64,000 nt of DNA. Source: Agrobacterium vitis. GTDB taxonomy: Bacteria > Pseudomonadota > Alphaproteobacteria > Rhizobiales > Rhizobiaceae. How positions within the stretch are numbered: position 1 is the first letter of the stretch; each line of letters starts with the position of its first letter. The notes below the pieces were generated by a model, which saw only the letters and a list, made by a program, of their open reading frames with translations, had not been told where the DNA came from and did not search any database. The stretch is taken from contig NZ_CP118259.1 in the NCBI RefSeq assembly GCF_013337045.2, positions 558,001 to 622,000 of the forward strand. Direction: 5' to 3'. The position numbers and the translations under genes are program-made. Below are positions 56,090 to 64,000 of this stretch, piece after piece.

Positions 56090-56719
56090 TCACATCGGCG
56101 GCACGACGCCCTTGGTGCCGACCACGACGCGGCTTGAGGCGATTGTGCCGTCCTCGGCTTTTTCGGCATTCACGAACACGGTGGCGCCGCTCTTCAGGTC
56201 GGCTTCGACGGCGGGGGCGAAGGTGACGATGGGCGTGCCTTCGGGAATGGAGATGGTTTTTTCACCGCCCTTATAGGTCAGGGTCAGGGTCGGGCCATCG
56301 ACGGCTTTGACAGCGTTGGCCACGGTGGCATTGGTCATTGTGCTGCCGGGCTGAAGATCCCAGGGGCGGCTGCCTTCGCCGGTGCCTTTCATGGCGGCGG
56401 GAAAGATCACCACTTCCAGTGCATTATTGCCACCATCCGATTTGGGAGCCGAGGCAATACCGACAAAATCGCCGGGCTTGATCTCATCGGCGGAGGCCTT
56501 GGCGACGCTGGAGATTTTCCAGCCGTCCTTCAGTGCAATCTTCGCCGTCTCCCCCTCGCGGGTCTTGACGGTCAGCACCTTGCCCTCAAAGCTTTCGACC
56601 GTGCCGCGAATGCGCAACGCTTCCGCCGCCTCGGCACTCATGCCAATACCCAGCGCCAGAAGGCTGCCTGCGAGAAGGGAGAGGGTGGTTTTCGATCGTA
56701 CCATTGTCGTGCAAAGCAT
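56090..56719 (-). CDS. Exported protein with OB-like repeats, unknown
   Basis: 209 residues. A Sec signal peptide (about 1-31, SLLAGSLLALGIGMSAEAAEA) targets it to the periplasm. The mature part has two similar beta-rich segments: RGTVESFEGKVLTVKTREGE with IKPGDFVGIAS, and AVKAVDGPTLTLTYKGGE with LKSGATVFVNAEKAEDG. This resembles DUF5666-type OB-fold repeats. ATG 56719 is preferred; MVRSK five codons later is possible. Function unknown. Confidence 0.78.
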   Translation of the reverse strand: MLCTTMVRSKTTLSLLAGSLLALGIGMSAEAAEALRIRGTVESFEGKVLTVKTREGETAKIALKDGWKISSVAKASADEIKPGDFVGIASAPKSDGGNNALEVVIFPAAMKGTGEGSRPWDLQPGSTMTNATVANAVKAVDGPTLTLTYKGGEKTISIPEGTPIVTFAPAVEADLKSGATVFVNAEKAEDGTIASSRVVVGTKGVVPPM

Positions 56720-56814
56720 GGTGCTGCTCTTTCTGTTAAACCTGTCGCCATATCCTAACAGTCCGTCCAATAATCGCCGCTGGCCGTCTGCAAATGGCAA
56801 TTTCTGCGCTTCCG

Positions 56815-56846
56815 GTACTCACGTACGTTAAGTACGCTCCGTTCCG
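56815..56846. repeat. Short inverted repeat around CGTACGTTAAGTACG
   Basis: CGTAC/GTACG arms (56822-56826, 56832-56836) inside CGG...CCGG context. It sits 100 bases upstream of the exported protein gene and behind eptA, and looks like another dispersed rhizobial intergenic sequence. Confidence 0.4.
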
Positions 56847-56973
56847 GTTCTCGAAATCACCATTTTCGCCAGGCCAGCAGCAATTCTTGAACAGACTGTA
56901 ACAGATCTGACTGCTGCCGCTGCTCTTTCAAGCAGTGGACACGAATAGTTGAGAGCACAGACTTTGGTGTCGG

Positions 56974-58647
56974 TCACTTGACCGGCTCAGCCGCCGCCAC
57001 TGTTCCCGGCGCACGACGGCAGCCGGAAAACACGTCGAGCGCGGGATTATAGACTTTGGTCGCCACATCCATCAGGCCCAGCACGCTGTGGAACAGATTG
57101 TCGTGGGAGCGCGGTTCGGCTGTGGTCTTTGCCAGGCAGGCCCGGTCATAGCCGCCATCCTGGGCGAGATCGTCGGCCAGCCAGAACAGCATCGGCACAT
57201 GGGTCTGTTCGGTTGGCGCCACCATATAGGGCATGCCATGCAGATAGATACCGTTTTCGCCAAGCGACTCGCCATGGTCGGACAGATAAACGACGGCGCC
57301 AGCCAGCGTGGCGGACCGCTGTTTCAGCGTGTCGATCACCTCAGCAACAATATGGTCGGTATAGAGTATCGTGTTGTCGTAGGCATTGCGGATTTCCTGC
57401 GGGCTGCATTTGCCAAAATCATTGGCGCGGCAATCCGGCTGGAATCTGCGAAATTCCTCCGGATAGCGCGCGTAATAGGCAGGCCCATGGCTGCCAAGCT
57501 GATGCAGCACCAGCACGCTGTCGCCCTTGATCCCGTCCAGCCAGCCGTTCAGCTTGTCGGTCAGGATGCCATCCAGACATTCGCCATCCTTGCAAAAGCG
57601 CGGATCGGCAGACGGTGGCAGAAACGTATAGGGCACCCGGTCGGCGACATTGTAATGGCCGGTGTCATTGTCCAGCCAGGTCACGGAGACCTTGGCATAG
57701 CCCAGCACATCCAGCAGGTTTTGCCGCTCGGCGGCCTTGCGGTGGCTATAGCTCGCCCGCGTCAGGTCGGAGAACATGCAAGGGATGGAGACGGCGGTTG
57801 CCGTGCCGCAACTGGTCGTGTTGGTGAAATAGGTGACGCCCCGGGCTTTCAGCTGCGGATTGGTGTCGCGCTGATAGCCGCCCAGCGAGAAATTCGCTGC
57901 CCGTGCGGTTTCCCCGGCAACGATGACAGTGACGCGCGGCTTGGTGATGGCGGCGGTATTGATCCGGTGGGCGTCGGTGCCGATCGGCCCTGCCACGATA
58001 TTCCGGTCCCGGTTGGCGTCGATGGTATAGCGTACGGCATTGGCAATCGGCAGGAATGGGTTCAGCCGGTCGAGAATATCGTTATGGGCGCGCCCGACGC
58101 CTGCAAAGGTTCGGTAATCGCTGAAGGCGGCGGCGGCAAACACCGCGACACAGGCGATGATGACGCCAGCATTATGGGCAACTTTGCTGAGGAAAGGCCG
58201 GTGGCGGACCCGCAGCCAGACGATCAGCAGCGAGGGCAAAACACCGGTCAGAACCACATGCATCAGAAAACGGGGCGTCAGCAGATGGGCCGTTTCCGCC
58301 CCGGTTGAAACCGCAGCATTGCGGATCATTTCGCGGTCGATGATCGTGCCGAACTGGTCGGTAAACCATGACGATAGCGAGGCGGTGATCACCAGGAAGA
58401 TCAGCACCGGCTTTACCAGATATTTTGCCGAGAACAGCGTGAGGATCGCCAGGCACATGGCGGAAATGCCGAGTGCAAACAGGCCGAAAGCCAGTGGCGA
58501 GGTATCGGCCAGATAGCCATGCGCCTTGATCCAGAACGTGGTGTTGGTCACCGCCAGCAGATAGGCTGTGGTCAGGATGCACAGCGTCACGCTGCCGATC
58601 TGTGGTCTGAACGTGAAGACGCTGGTTTTTCCGGCACGATAATTCAA
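56974..58647 (-). CDS. Lipid phosphoethanolamine transferase (EptA family)
   Basis: 557 residues. Five membrane helices in the first 190 residues, then a periplasmic alkaline-phosphatase-like domain. The nucleophile Thr is in VAGETARAANFS; zinc ligands are suggested by TWLDNDTGHYN, VYLSDHGESLGENGIYLHG and the following YMVAPTEQTH; Cys pairs (SCGTATAVSIPCM, FCKDGECL, DCRANDFGKC) fit the disulfides of EptA. It transfers phosphoethanolamine from phosphatidylethanolamine to lipid A or another periplasmic glycan, lowering negative charge. The promoter region holds a 20-base-period direct repeat. Confidence 0.93.
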   Translation of the reverse strand: MNYRAGKTSVFTFRPQIGSVTLCILTTAYLLAVTNTTFWIKAHGYLADTSPLAFGLFALGISAMCLAILTLFSAKYLVKPVLIFLVITASLSSWFTDQFGTIIDREMIRNAAVSTGAETAHLLTPRFLMHVVLTGVLPSLLIVWLRVRHRPFLSKVAHNAGVIIACVAVFAAAAFSDYRTFAGVGRAHNDILDRLNPFLPIANAVRYTIDANRDRNIVAGPIGTDAHRINTAAITKPRVTVIVAGETARAANFSLGGYQRDTNPQLKARGVTYFTNTTSCGTATAVSIPCMFSDLTRASYSHRKAAERQNLLDVLGYAKVSVTWLDNDTGHYNVADRVPYTFLPPSADPRFCKDGECLDGILTDKLNGWLDGIKGDSVLVLHQLGSHGPAYYARYPEEFRRFQPDCRANDFGKCSPQEIRNAYDNTILYTDHIVAEVIDTLKQRSATLAGAVVYLSDHGESLGENGIYLHGMPYMVAPTEQTHVPMLFWLADDLAQDGGYDRACLAKTTAEPRSHDNLFHSVLGLMDVATKVYNPALDVFSGCRRAPGTVAAAEPVK

Positions 58648-58723
58648 GCAACGTCCTCCACATGACCGTTTTATGTCGGTCGCATGGCACGCAGTCCTGA
58701 CAGGAAGCTGAATATCGGAAAAT

Positions 58724-58755
58724 GTTAAAAACCGAATTCAGACGTTAAAAGCCGA
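58724..58755. promoter_or_regulatory. Direct repeats upstream of eptA-like gene
   Basis: GTTAAAAACCGA (58724-58735) and GTTAAAAGCCGA (58744-58755): 11 of 12 bases alike, 20 bases apart, about two helical turns. Located 77-108 bases upstream of the eptA-like start; a typical layout for a dimeric response regulator. Confidence 0.5.
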
Positions 58756-58850
58756 CCTTTCCACAGAATGTATTGGTATAAAAAGCAATTTCAGGTTGTT
58801 TTTAGGGGTGTAGGCTGGCCCAGCCTGCCGGTGAACCGCTATTGGATCGA

Positions 58851-59351
58851 TCAAAGGTCCAGCCGCATCAGCACCTGCGGCCCGGCCTTGCCGCCGAGAT
58901 AGGTCTGGCCGGTATTCTGCCAGCCGCTTTTTGTGTAGAGGCCAATTGCCGTGGGATTGCGCAGGTTGACGGTGAGGAAACAGTGTCTGGCCGGATAATG
59001 GCGGGCGAGATAGGCGGGAAGGGCGACCATGGCTGCCTTGCCAAAGCCTTTTCCCTGAAATTGGCTGCCGACGATCAGCGCCCGCAGGCCGAGATCGCCG
59101 GGCTGGAAACCGTGCTCTGCCAAATCAAACCCTGCGAGCCGGGTGTCATAGCCCCGGTCAATCTTGAAGAAGCAGACAGGCTCCTCACAGACACTGCCGA
59201 TGTGAAAATCCACCGCCGGATCAGCGTCTTCGACGGCTTCTGCAATCGAACCGGCAAAGACCTGCTGCGCGGGCGGCAAGGCCAGATGCAGTACGCGGGC
59301 GCAGTCTTCGCGCGCCAGCGGTGCCAGGGTCAGCGTCGGAGCTGGATGCAT
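58851..59351 (-). CDS. GNAT-family N-acetyltransferase
   Basis: 166 residues. The acetyl-CoA loop is GSQFQGKGFGKAAMVAL (Q-x-x-G-x-G/A), preceded by DLGLRALIVG and followed by LTVNLRNPTAIGLYTKSGW. Substrate unknown; many such proteins acetylate small amines or proteins. Its start is three bases after the GST stop, so the two form one operon. Confidence 0.9.
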   Translation of the reverse strand: MHPAPTLTLAPLAREDCARVLHLALPPAQQVFAGSIAEAVEDADPAVDFHIGSVCEEPVCFFKIDRGYDTRLAGFDLAEHGFQPGDLGLRALIVGSQFQGKGFGKAAMVALPAYLARHYPARHCFLTVNLRNPTAIGLYTKSGWQNTGQTYLGGKAGPQVLMRLDL

Positions 59352-59354
59352 CGG

Positions 59355-60008
59355 TTACTCCGCAACCCGTCTTTCCCACATGGCCTTGAAGGCCGGGCGG
59401 CTCTGGCAGCGGTCAAGCCAGGCACTGACGCTCGGATGGGCGTCCATCACCGGCGTATAAGGCTGGGCGTAGCGAACGATTTCGGCAAGATTGATGTCAG
59501 CCACCGTGAAGCGGTCGGACACGGCGAATTCCTTGGCCGAGAAATGCTTTTCCAGCACGGCCATCGGCCGCTTCAACAACCGGGCGGCAGCGGCTGCTTC
59601 CGATTGACCGGCTTCACTGTCCAGCCGACCGTCCATGGAGATCCGGGAGATTTTCAGCGCATTGCCTTCGATTTCGGTGGCAGCAAACAGCGACCACTGC
59701 ATCATCAGCGCATCTTCCTCCAGATCCCTCGGACCGATCTCGCCGCCATATTGCTTGGCGAGGTAGAGGGTGATGGCGAGCGATTCGGAGAGCACTAGCC
59801 CGTCATCCTCGATTACCGGGATCGCGCCGAAGGGATTGATGGCCAGAAAGGCTGGCGACTGCGTGTTGATCGGCGCATCCGGCGCCAGCGGATTGTCCAG
59901 CTTCACCGCCTGCAGAACCGGGATATGATCGAAGGCCAGTTCCAGCTCTTCCGCAAGCCATATGACGCGCGTGGCGCGGGATTTATAGCAGCCATAGACT
60001 TTCAACAT
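59355..60008 (-). CDS. Glutathione S-transferase
   Basis: 217 residues. Thioredoxin-fold N-terminal domain with INPFGAIPVIEDDG (cis-Pro) and LSESLAITLYLAKQY, then the helical C-terminal domain with FTVADINLAEIVRYA. The N-terminus KVYGCYKSRATRVIW lacks the Cys-Pro-x-Cys of glutaredoxins and offers Ser or Tyr as activator. Operonic with the GNAT gene. Not closely similar to the GST in the bet operon. Confidence 0.92.
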   Translation of the reverse strand: MLKVYGCYKSRATRVIWLAEELELAFDHIPVLQAVKLDNPLAPDAPINTQSPAFLAINPFGAIPVIEDDGLVLSESLAITLYLAKQYGGEIGPRDLEEDALMMQWSLFAATEIEGNALKISRISMDGRLDSEAGQSEAAAAARLLKRPMAVLEKHFSAKEFAVSDRFTVADINLAEIVRYAQPYTPVMDAHPSVSAWLDRCQSRPAFKAMWERRVAE

Positions 60009-60175
60009 GGAGGGGCTCCCTGAGATGATGTTGGTGCAGAGGCTATCCTTGAAATGCAGCCTTGGGAAGCGCGGGATTGACAGTGAAAACAGTTTGCGCC
60101 TATCAATCTTAACAGGGTCCGCAGTTCACCCAGACGCTACCGCTCCTGCAAAGGAGAGCTAAACCTGCATCATAC

Positions 60176-60220
60176 CTACAGCGAACCTTTGTGGGCCATA
60201 TATGGCGCACGGCGCTGTAG
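60176..60220. repeat. Dispersed palindrome variant with changed core
   Basis: Outer arms CTACAGCG / CGCTGTAG (60176-60183, 60213-60220) and the CCTTTGTG and CGCACGG parts match 2978-3021, but the centre is GGCCATATATGG in place of the TTTTATAAAA core. The centre is still palindromic, so the fold is kept while the sequence is not. Confidence 0.75.
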
Positions 60221-60302
60221 ACCCACGGCACGCTTTATTGCGCCCGCTGGCAGGACGGTGGCTACCGGCATGGCATGGGCGCATCTATCGAAGGATAAAG
60301 CG

Positions 60303-60827
60303 ATGTCGCGTCTGACTTACTCTTATGAAATTGCAGATATTTCCGATCTTGCCCGCCGTCTTGGCCGCGAACTTCAAAAGCATGAGAGAGCACCCGGCCA
60401 TGTCGAGCTTCTCAATATGCTCGCCCGCGCCTCAGGCCACGCCAATTTCCAGCACTGGAAAGCCTCACGCGCCGCCCAGGCAAGACTGGCTCTGCCAAAG
60501 GCGGCCGATCCGCCGGTTGATTACCGGCTTGTCGAGGCCGTCGCACGCTGCTTCGATGGCAAGGGCGTGCTGATCCGCTGGCCATCCAAAACCAGCCATC
60601 AGCGGCTGGGTCTGTGGAAGCTCTGGGCGGCCTTTCCCGCCGATAGGGACATGCCGGAAACAGAGGTCAATGCGCTGCTCCGAAGCTTGAATGGCTTTGG
60701 CGATCATGTCCTGCTGCGCCGGGAAATGGTCAATAACAGGCTGTTGTCGCGCACGCTGGATTGCCGCCTCTACCGAAGGGTGGAAAGCCGTCCGCCGCCG
60801 GACGCCCTGGCCTTGATCGAACTGTGA
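60303..60827 (+). CDS. DUF2087-domain protein
   Basis: 174 residues. ATG 60303 follows AAGGA. The N-terminal half (SDLARRLGRELQKHER with HANFQHWKASRAAQ) is a helical domain often seen before DUF2087; the C-terminal half reads KLWAAFPADRDMPETEVNAL and DHVLLRREMVNNRLLSRT, the DUF2087 core. The domain often accompanies transcription regulators and may bind DNA. Function unknown. Convergent with the GGT gene. Confidence 0.82.
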   Translation: MSRLTYSYEIADISDLARRLGRELQKHERAPGHVELLNMLARASGHANFQHWKASRAAQARLALPKAADPPVDYRLVEAVARCFDGKGVLIRWPSKTSHQRLGLWKLWAAFPADRDMPETEVNALLRSLNGFGDHVLLRREMVNNRLLSRTLDCRLYRRVESRPPPDALALIEL

Positions 60828-60864
60828 CGGCGGCCCCGGCCACCGTCTTCGTCGGCAAGCCTCG

Positions 60865-62631
60865 TCAATAACCCTTGGCGGAACCGGCGACAGCTCGGCT
60901 GTCGATGGCGCCGAAATAGCCGGATGCCTTGTCTGCGGCCTTGGCAATGTCAGAGACGCTCTTGCCTCCAACCAGAATGCCGGCGGCCTGGCCCCAGACC
61001 GGGCCGTCATTGCCGCCATCAAGGGTATAGCCCATGTCCTTCAGCTTCTGGAGCGTATCGGGCGATAGCGCGTAGGGCTCGTAATAGATCTTGTCCGGCT
61101 GCCATTGATGGTGAATGCGCGGCGCATTGACGGCGGCGGAAATGTCCATGCCGAAATCCACCACATTGAGGATCGCTTCCAGCGTGATGGTGATGATGCG
61201 TGAGCCGCCGGGGCTGCCGATCACCATGAACGGCTTGCCATCCTTGGTGACGATGGTCGGGCTCATCGAGGAGAGCGGCGTTTTCTTCGGCGCAATCGCA
61301 TTGGCCTCGCCCTGCACCAACCCGTAGAGATTGGCCACACCGGGCTTGGAGGTGAAATCGTCCATCTCGTTGTTGAGGAGAATGCCGGTGCCGGGGGCGA
61401 CCACGCCCGCGCCGAACGAGCCGTTCAGCGTATAGGTGACGGAAACCGCGTTGCCGTCACCGTCGATGATTGAATATTGCGTGGTCTCGGTGCTTTCCTT
61501 GCCCCCGAACGGCTTCAGATTGGCGGATTGACCGGCTTTATCAGGAGTGATCTTAGCGCGGATTTCGGCGGCATAGGCCTTGTCCAGCATTTTTGGCAGC
61601 GGATTGTTGACAAAGTCCGGATCGCCCAGCGCCGCATTGCGATCAACATAGGCATAGCGCATCGCCTCGACCATCTGATGCACGGTGGTGGCCGCGCCGT
61701 AGCCTTGCTCGGCCAGCGGATAGGCCTCCAGAATATTGAGGATTTCGCAGATGATCACCCCGCCCGATGATGGCGGCGGCGAGGAGATGATATGGTAGCC
61801 GCGATAATCGCATTCGACCGGCTTCAACTCACGCACCGCATAGGTCTCAAAATCTGAGGCGGTCAAGATGCCCTTGCCATCGGCGCTGGCCTTGGCAATC
61901 GCCTGGGCAGGCATGCCCTTGTAGAAGGCATCAGGGCCTTTTTCGGCAATGCTGGCCAGCACATTGGCCAGATCTGGCTGTTTCAGCACTTCGCCTGCGC
62001 CATAGGGCGCGCCATCGGCTTTCAGGAAGATTTTTGCCGCTGCCGGGTCTTTTGCCAGTCGCTTGGCACCACCGGCCAGAATGGCGGCATCGCCCTGGTT
62101 GAGCGTGAACCCGTCACGGGCCAGCGCAATCGCCGGGGCAAGCAGGGTGGCGCGGTCCTTGGCGCCGTATTTTTCCCGCGCCAGTTCCAGGCCCTTGACG
62201 GTACCGGGCACGCCGACGGCCAGATAGCCATCCAGGCTGGCACGCGGCACGATCTCGCCCTTGTCGTCGAGATACATGTCCTTCTTGGCGGCCAGCGGCG
62301 CCTTTTCACGGAAATCGATGAAATCGGTACTGCCATCTTTCAGCCGAATGGTCATGAAGCCGCCGCCGCCGATATTTCCGGCGGTCGGATAGGTCACCGC
62401 CAGCGCATAGCCGACAGCCACGGCGGCATCGACCGCATTGCCGCCGGATTTCAGAACCTGCACGCCGATATCGGTCGCCAGATGCTGGGCCGTGACCACC
62501 ATGCCGTTTCGGCCTTCGACCGGAGCAGGCGAGGCGGCATGAAGCGATGTCATCGGCGCAAGCACCAGTGCCAGCGCTGTCAACAGGCCTGAGGATGGGA
62601 ACAGCAAGGATCTACAGCGGAACATAATCAT
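60865..62631 (-). CDS. ggt: Gamma-glutamyltransferase
   Basis: 588 residues from ATG 62631, which has AGAGGT upstream; a longer frame exists but the hydrophobic signal peptide (SGLLTALALVLAPMTSLHAA) begins here. Periplasmic enzyme cleaving glutathione and other gamma-glutamyl peptides. It self-cleaves before the Thr of ETTQYSIID to form large and small subunits. GNAVDAAVAVGYAL, SPPPSSGGVIICEIL and GSPGGSRIITITLEAI are conserved substrate-binding parts. Monocistronic. Confidence 0.95.
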   Translation of the reverse strand: MIMFRCRSLLFPSSGLLTALALVLAPMTSLHAASPAPVEGRNGMVVTAQHLATDIGVQVLKSGGNAVDAAVAVGYALAVTYPTAGNIGGGGFMTIRLKDGSTDFIDFREKAPLAAKKDMYLDDKGEIVPRASLDGYLAVGVPGTVKGLELAREKYGAKDRATLLAPAIALARDGFTLNQGDAAILAGGAKRLAKDPAAAKIFLKADGAPYGAGEVLKQPDLANVLASIAEKGPDAFYKGMPAQAIAKASADGKGILTASDFETYAVRELKPVECDYRGYHIISSPPPSSGGVIICEILNILEAYPLAEQGYGAATTVHQMVEAMRYAYVDRNAALGDPDFVNNPLPKMLDKAYAAEIRAKITPDKAGQSANLKPFGGKESTETTQYSIIDGDGNAVSVTYTLNGSFGAGVVAPGTGILLNNEMDDFTSKPGVANLYGLVQGEANAIAPKKTPLSSMSPTIVTKDGKPFMVIGSPGGSRIITITLEAILNVVDFGMDISAAVNAPRIHHQWQPDKIYYEPYALSPDTLQKLKDMGYTLDGGNDGPVWGQAAGILVGGKSVSDIAKAADKASGYFGAIDSRAVAGSAKGY

Positions 62632-62884
62632 CAAAACGACCTCTGGAGCACAACAGGTTTTCGTTTGTCTTTTCGGAAAAATCGGATTTCCCTTTTCCGG
62701 GACAATCATTGGCCGAAAGAGAATACGGTCATCCGGCGAGGTCGAAAGGTATCACCCATAACGGATCTTGCAACCACGGCAGCGGCAAGATCAATCCGAT
62801 TTTCCGGTCCATCGTTTCATGCGCACCCGATGTCATGCAAAACCGGCGGCAATCTGAAGTATGAATGGAAGGCGGCCCTTGGTA

Positions 62885-63454
62885 TTAAATCTTATCTCCG
62901 GCCTCTTTGGCCAGCATCGTTCCCCGGCATTCCAGCCCACAGATGAAGCGATCGAACAGGGTTTCGAATGTGATGATGTCGTCAGCGCTCCAGTCTTCCA
63001 CGGTCTGGCCAATCACCTCGCGGCGCACAGTGTCGAAGTGATGCAGCAATTCCTCGCCGACTGGCGTCAGGGTGACGATGGTGCGCCGGGCATCGGCCTG
63101 TGAGGCCTCCCGCCGCAGGGCGCCGCGCCGGACGAGATCGGCCACGACGCGGCTTGCCCGCGACGGATCGATACGCATCTGCTCGGCAATCACCCCGACG
63201 GTCACTTCCTGGCCACGCGCGGCATGGGAAACCACCTTCACCACATCGAAGTGGGAAAGTTCCATGCCGTGGCCCTCGCTCATCCGGCTGAGCGCAATGC
63301 GCGACATGAAGCGGCGGCCCATCATCATGCGCAGCCGGGCCATGGTCTGTGAAATGCCGTCCAAGGCCGTTTCGACGCCCGCAGGGGCTTGCTCACCAGC
63401 AAGATCGGCGCCCGGGGCGGGCAGATGTTCGGCGCGGTCTTGAGGTTGGGTCAT
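62885..63454 (-). CDS. MarR-family transcriptional regulator
   Basis: 189 residues. Winged HTH in the middle (EVTVGVIAEQMRIDPSRASRVVADLVRRGALRRE read in parts: VIAEQMRIDPSRASRV, then DARRTIVTLTPVGEELL for the wing). It has an N-terminal extension of about 35 residues beyond the usual 150. Divergent from the MFS exporter; the twin repeats in the 203-base gap are the likely operators. Ligand probably a substrate of the pump. Confidence 0.92.
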   Translation of the reverse strand: MTQPQDRAEHLPAPGADLAGEQAPAGVETALDGISQTMARLRMMMGRRFMSRIALSRMSEGHGMELSHFDVVKVVSHAARGQEVTVGVIAEQMRIDPSRASRVVADLVRRGALRREASQADARRTIVTLTPVGEELLHHFDTVRREVIGQTVEDWSADDIITFETLFDRFICGLECRGTMLAKEAGDKI

Positions 63455-63486
63455 GCGAAAGCCAGTGCAGATGGGAGTTCACGAAA

Positions 63487-63556
63487 ATATGTGCTTTTAT
63501 CATATATGTGCTGATTGACAATAAAACACAATATATGCTTTTATCACATATATGAC
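63487..63556. promoter_or_regulatory. Twin MarR-type operator repeats and MFS promoter
   Basis: ATATGTGCTTTTATCATATA (63487-63506, then TGTGC) and ATATATGCTTTTATCACATA (63531-63550, then TATGAC) are two near-copies 44 bases apart, four helical turns. A -35 TTGACA (63515-63520) lies between them and the second copy covers the probable -10 (TTTTAT), so binding would block the MFS promoter. Confidence 0.65.
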
Positions 63557-63657
63557 AAGAGCAATGAACGTTCCGTTCTCCGCTCGTTCAGGCCATCGCA
63601 CCCCAGACAATCGCGCCTTTCCAGCTCCTTCTGCCTTGCAACCAAAGAGATTTCTGC

Positions 63658-64000
63658 ATGGATACTGCCCTGTCCGATCCGGCCGTCGCTCCCAAGACGG
63701 TGGAGCCGCCACCCTTCCAGTCACTGGTGCCGGACCCGCGCCTGCGGATGATGTTGTTTCTGTTCCTGATGACGGCGCTGTTCATGGCGACGCTGGACAA
63801 TCAGATTGTCTCCACGGCATTGCCGACCATCGTTGGCGAGTTCGGCCAGCTGGAGCGGTTCGGGTGGGTGGGGTCCGCCTATCTTCTGGCCACCAGCGCG
63901 GTCATGCCGCTCTATGGCAAGCTGGGCGATCTGTTCGGCCGCAAATATGTGATGATGACGGCCATCGCGATTTTCACCGTCGGCTCGCTGATCTGCGGCT
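63658..64000 (+). CDS. MFS drug exporter (DHA2 family), 5' part
   Basis: Cut by the right edge after 114 residues. A 28-residue polar N-terminus leads to helix 1 (MMLFLFLMTALFMATLDNQI), then the DHA2 signature VSTALPTIVGEFG and the loop GKLGDLFGRKYVMM. 14-helix proton-driven multidrug pump, EmrB/QacA-like. AAAGAG precedes ATG 63658. Controlled by the divergent MarR gene. Confidence 0.9.
   Translation, partial: MDTALSDPAVAPKTVEPPPFQSLVPDPRLRMMLFLFLMTALFMATLDNQIVSTALPTIVGEFGQLERFGWVGSAYLLATSAVMPLYGKLGDLFGRKYVMMTAIAIFTVGSLICG

Noticed and set aside
57088..58308. 406-codon plus-strand frame opposite the eptA-like gene
   Set aside because: Antisense shadow; the minus strand carries a full EptA family protein with all motifs.
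1..64000. CRISPR array, prophage or IS element
   Set aside because: No regularly spaced identical repeats, no phage structural genes and no transposase-like frames were found by eye.

Overview
The window reads as chromosomal DNA of a Rhizobiaceae alphaproteobacterium, closest in flavour to the Agrobacterium/Allorhizobium/Rhizobium group. The basis is a G+C-rich background, a choline-sulfate bet cluster (betI-betC-betB-betA), an APS-reductase type cysH with cysD/cysN, a rhizobial-type flagellin, a PrsD/PrsE-like type I secretion pair, a Rhizobium-type L-asparaginase, and several families of short dispersed palindromes typical of rhizobial intergenic DNA. Species cannot be fixed from sequence reading alone. 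Both ends cut genes: ppdK on the left, a DHA2-type MFS exporter on the right. No phage, insertion sequence, CRISPR array or rRNA operon was seen.

Layout. 0-11 kb: ppdK 3' end, a lone TadG-like vWA pilus protein, a membrane protein, then a LysR regulator divergent from a tight operon of an amino-acid type 2-oxoglutarate/Fe dioxygenase, a LysE exporter and a ThrH-like phosphatase; next a type I secretion ABC/adaptor pair. 11-21 kb: tRNA-Pro, a lipoprotein, a chemoreceptor, sulfate assimilation (cysH, cysD, cysN), and an adaptive-response cluster (AdaA-like regulator divergent from a DMT exporter and an O6-alkylguanine-DNA methyltransferase). 21-31.5 kb: a LacI regulator, small enzymes, tRNA-Gln, a fluoride module (promoter, fluoride riboswitch, 20-codon leader ORF, CLC-F antiporter), a solitary flagellin and a second, canonical CLC. 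31.5-40 kb: an MprF catalytic domain without its flippase half, a VapBC pair, and the bet operon, which carries two extra genes (a glutathione transferase and an AT-rich unknown). 40-53 kb: an EAL-CBS-GGDEF protein, a DUF1963 protein, a quinone oxidoreductase, a second chemoreceptor, a self-contained transcription unit for a 24-residue peptide, and three tandem TPR/GT41 (SPINDLY/OGT-like) glycosyltransferases. 53-64 kb: asparaginase, a DeoR regulator, small proteins, an EptA-like phosphoethanolamine transferase, GNAT, GST, a DUF2087 protein, gamma-glutamyltransferase and a MarR/MFS divergent pair.

Themes: osmoprotectant metabolism (bet), envelope charge and lipid modification (MprF domain, EptA), export and stress (type I secretion, LysE, DMT, MFS, fluoride, alkylation), and motility/chemotaxis (two chemoreceptors with the same WEEF tail, one flagellin). 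The best-supported unusual items are the fluoride riboswitch unit with a coupled leader ORF, the dioxygenase-LysE-ThrH operon, the GT41 triplet preceded by the 24-residue peptide gene, and the AT-rich gene translationally coupled inside the bet operon. All calls come from reading motifs, start sites and context by eye; no database search was run.
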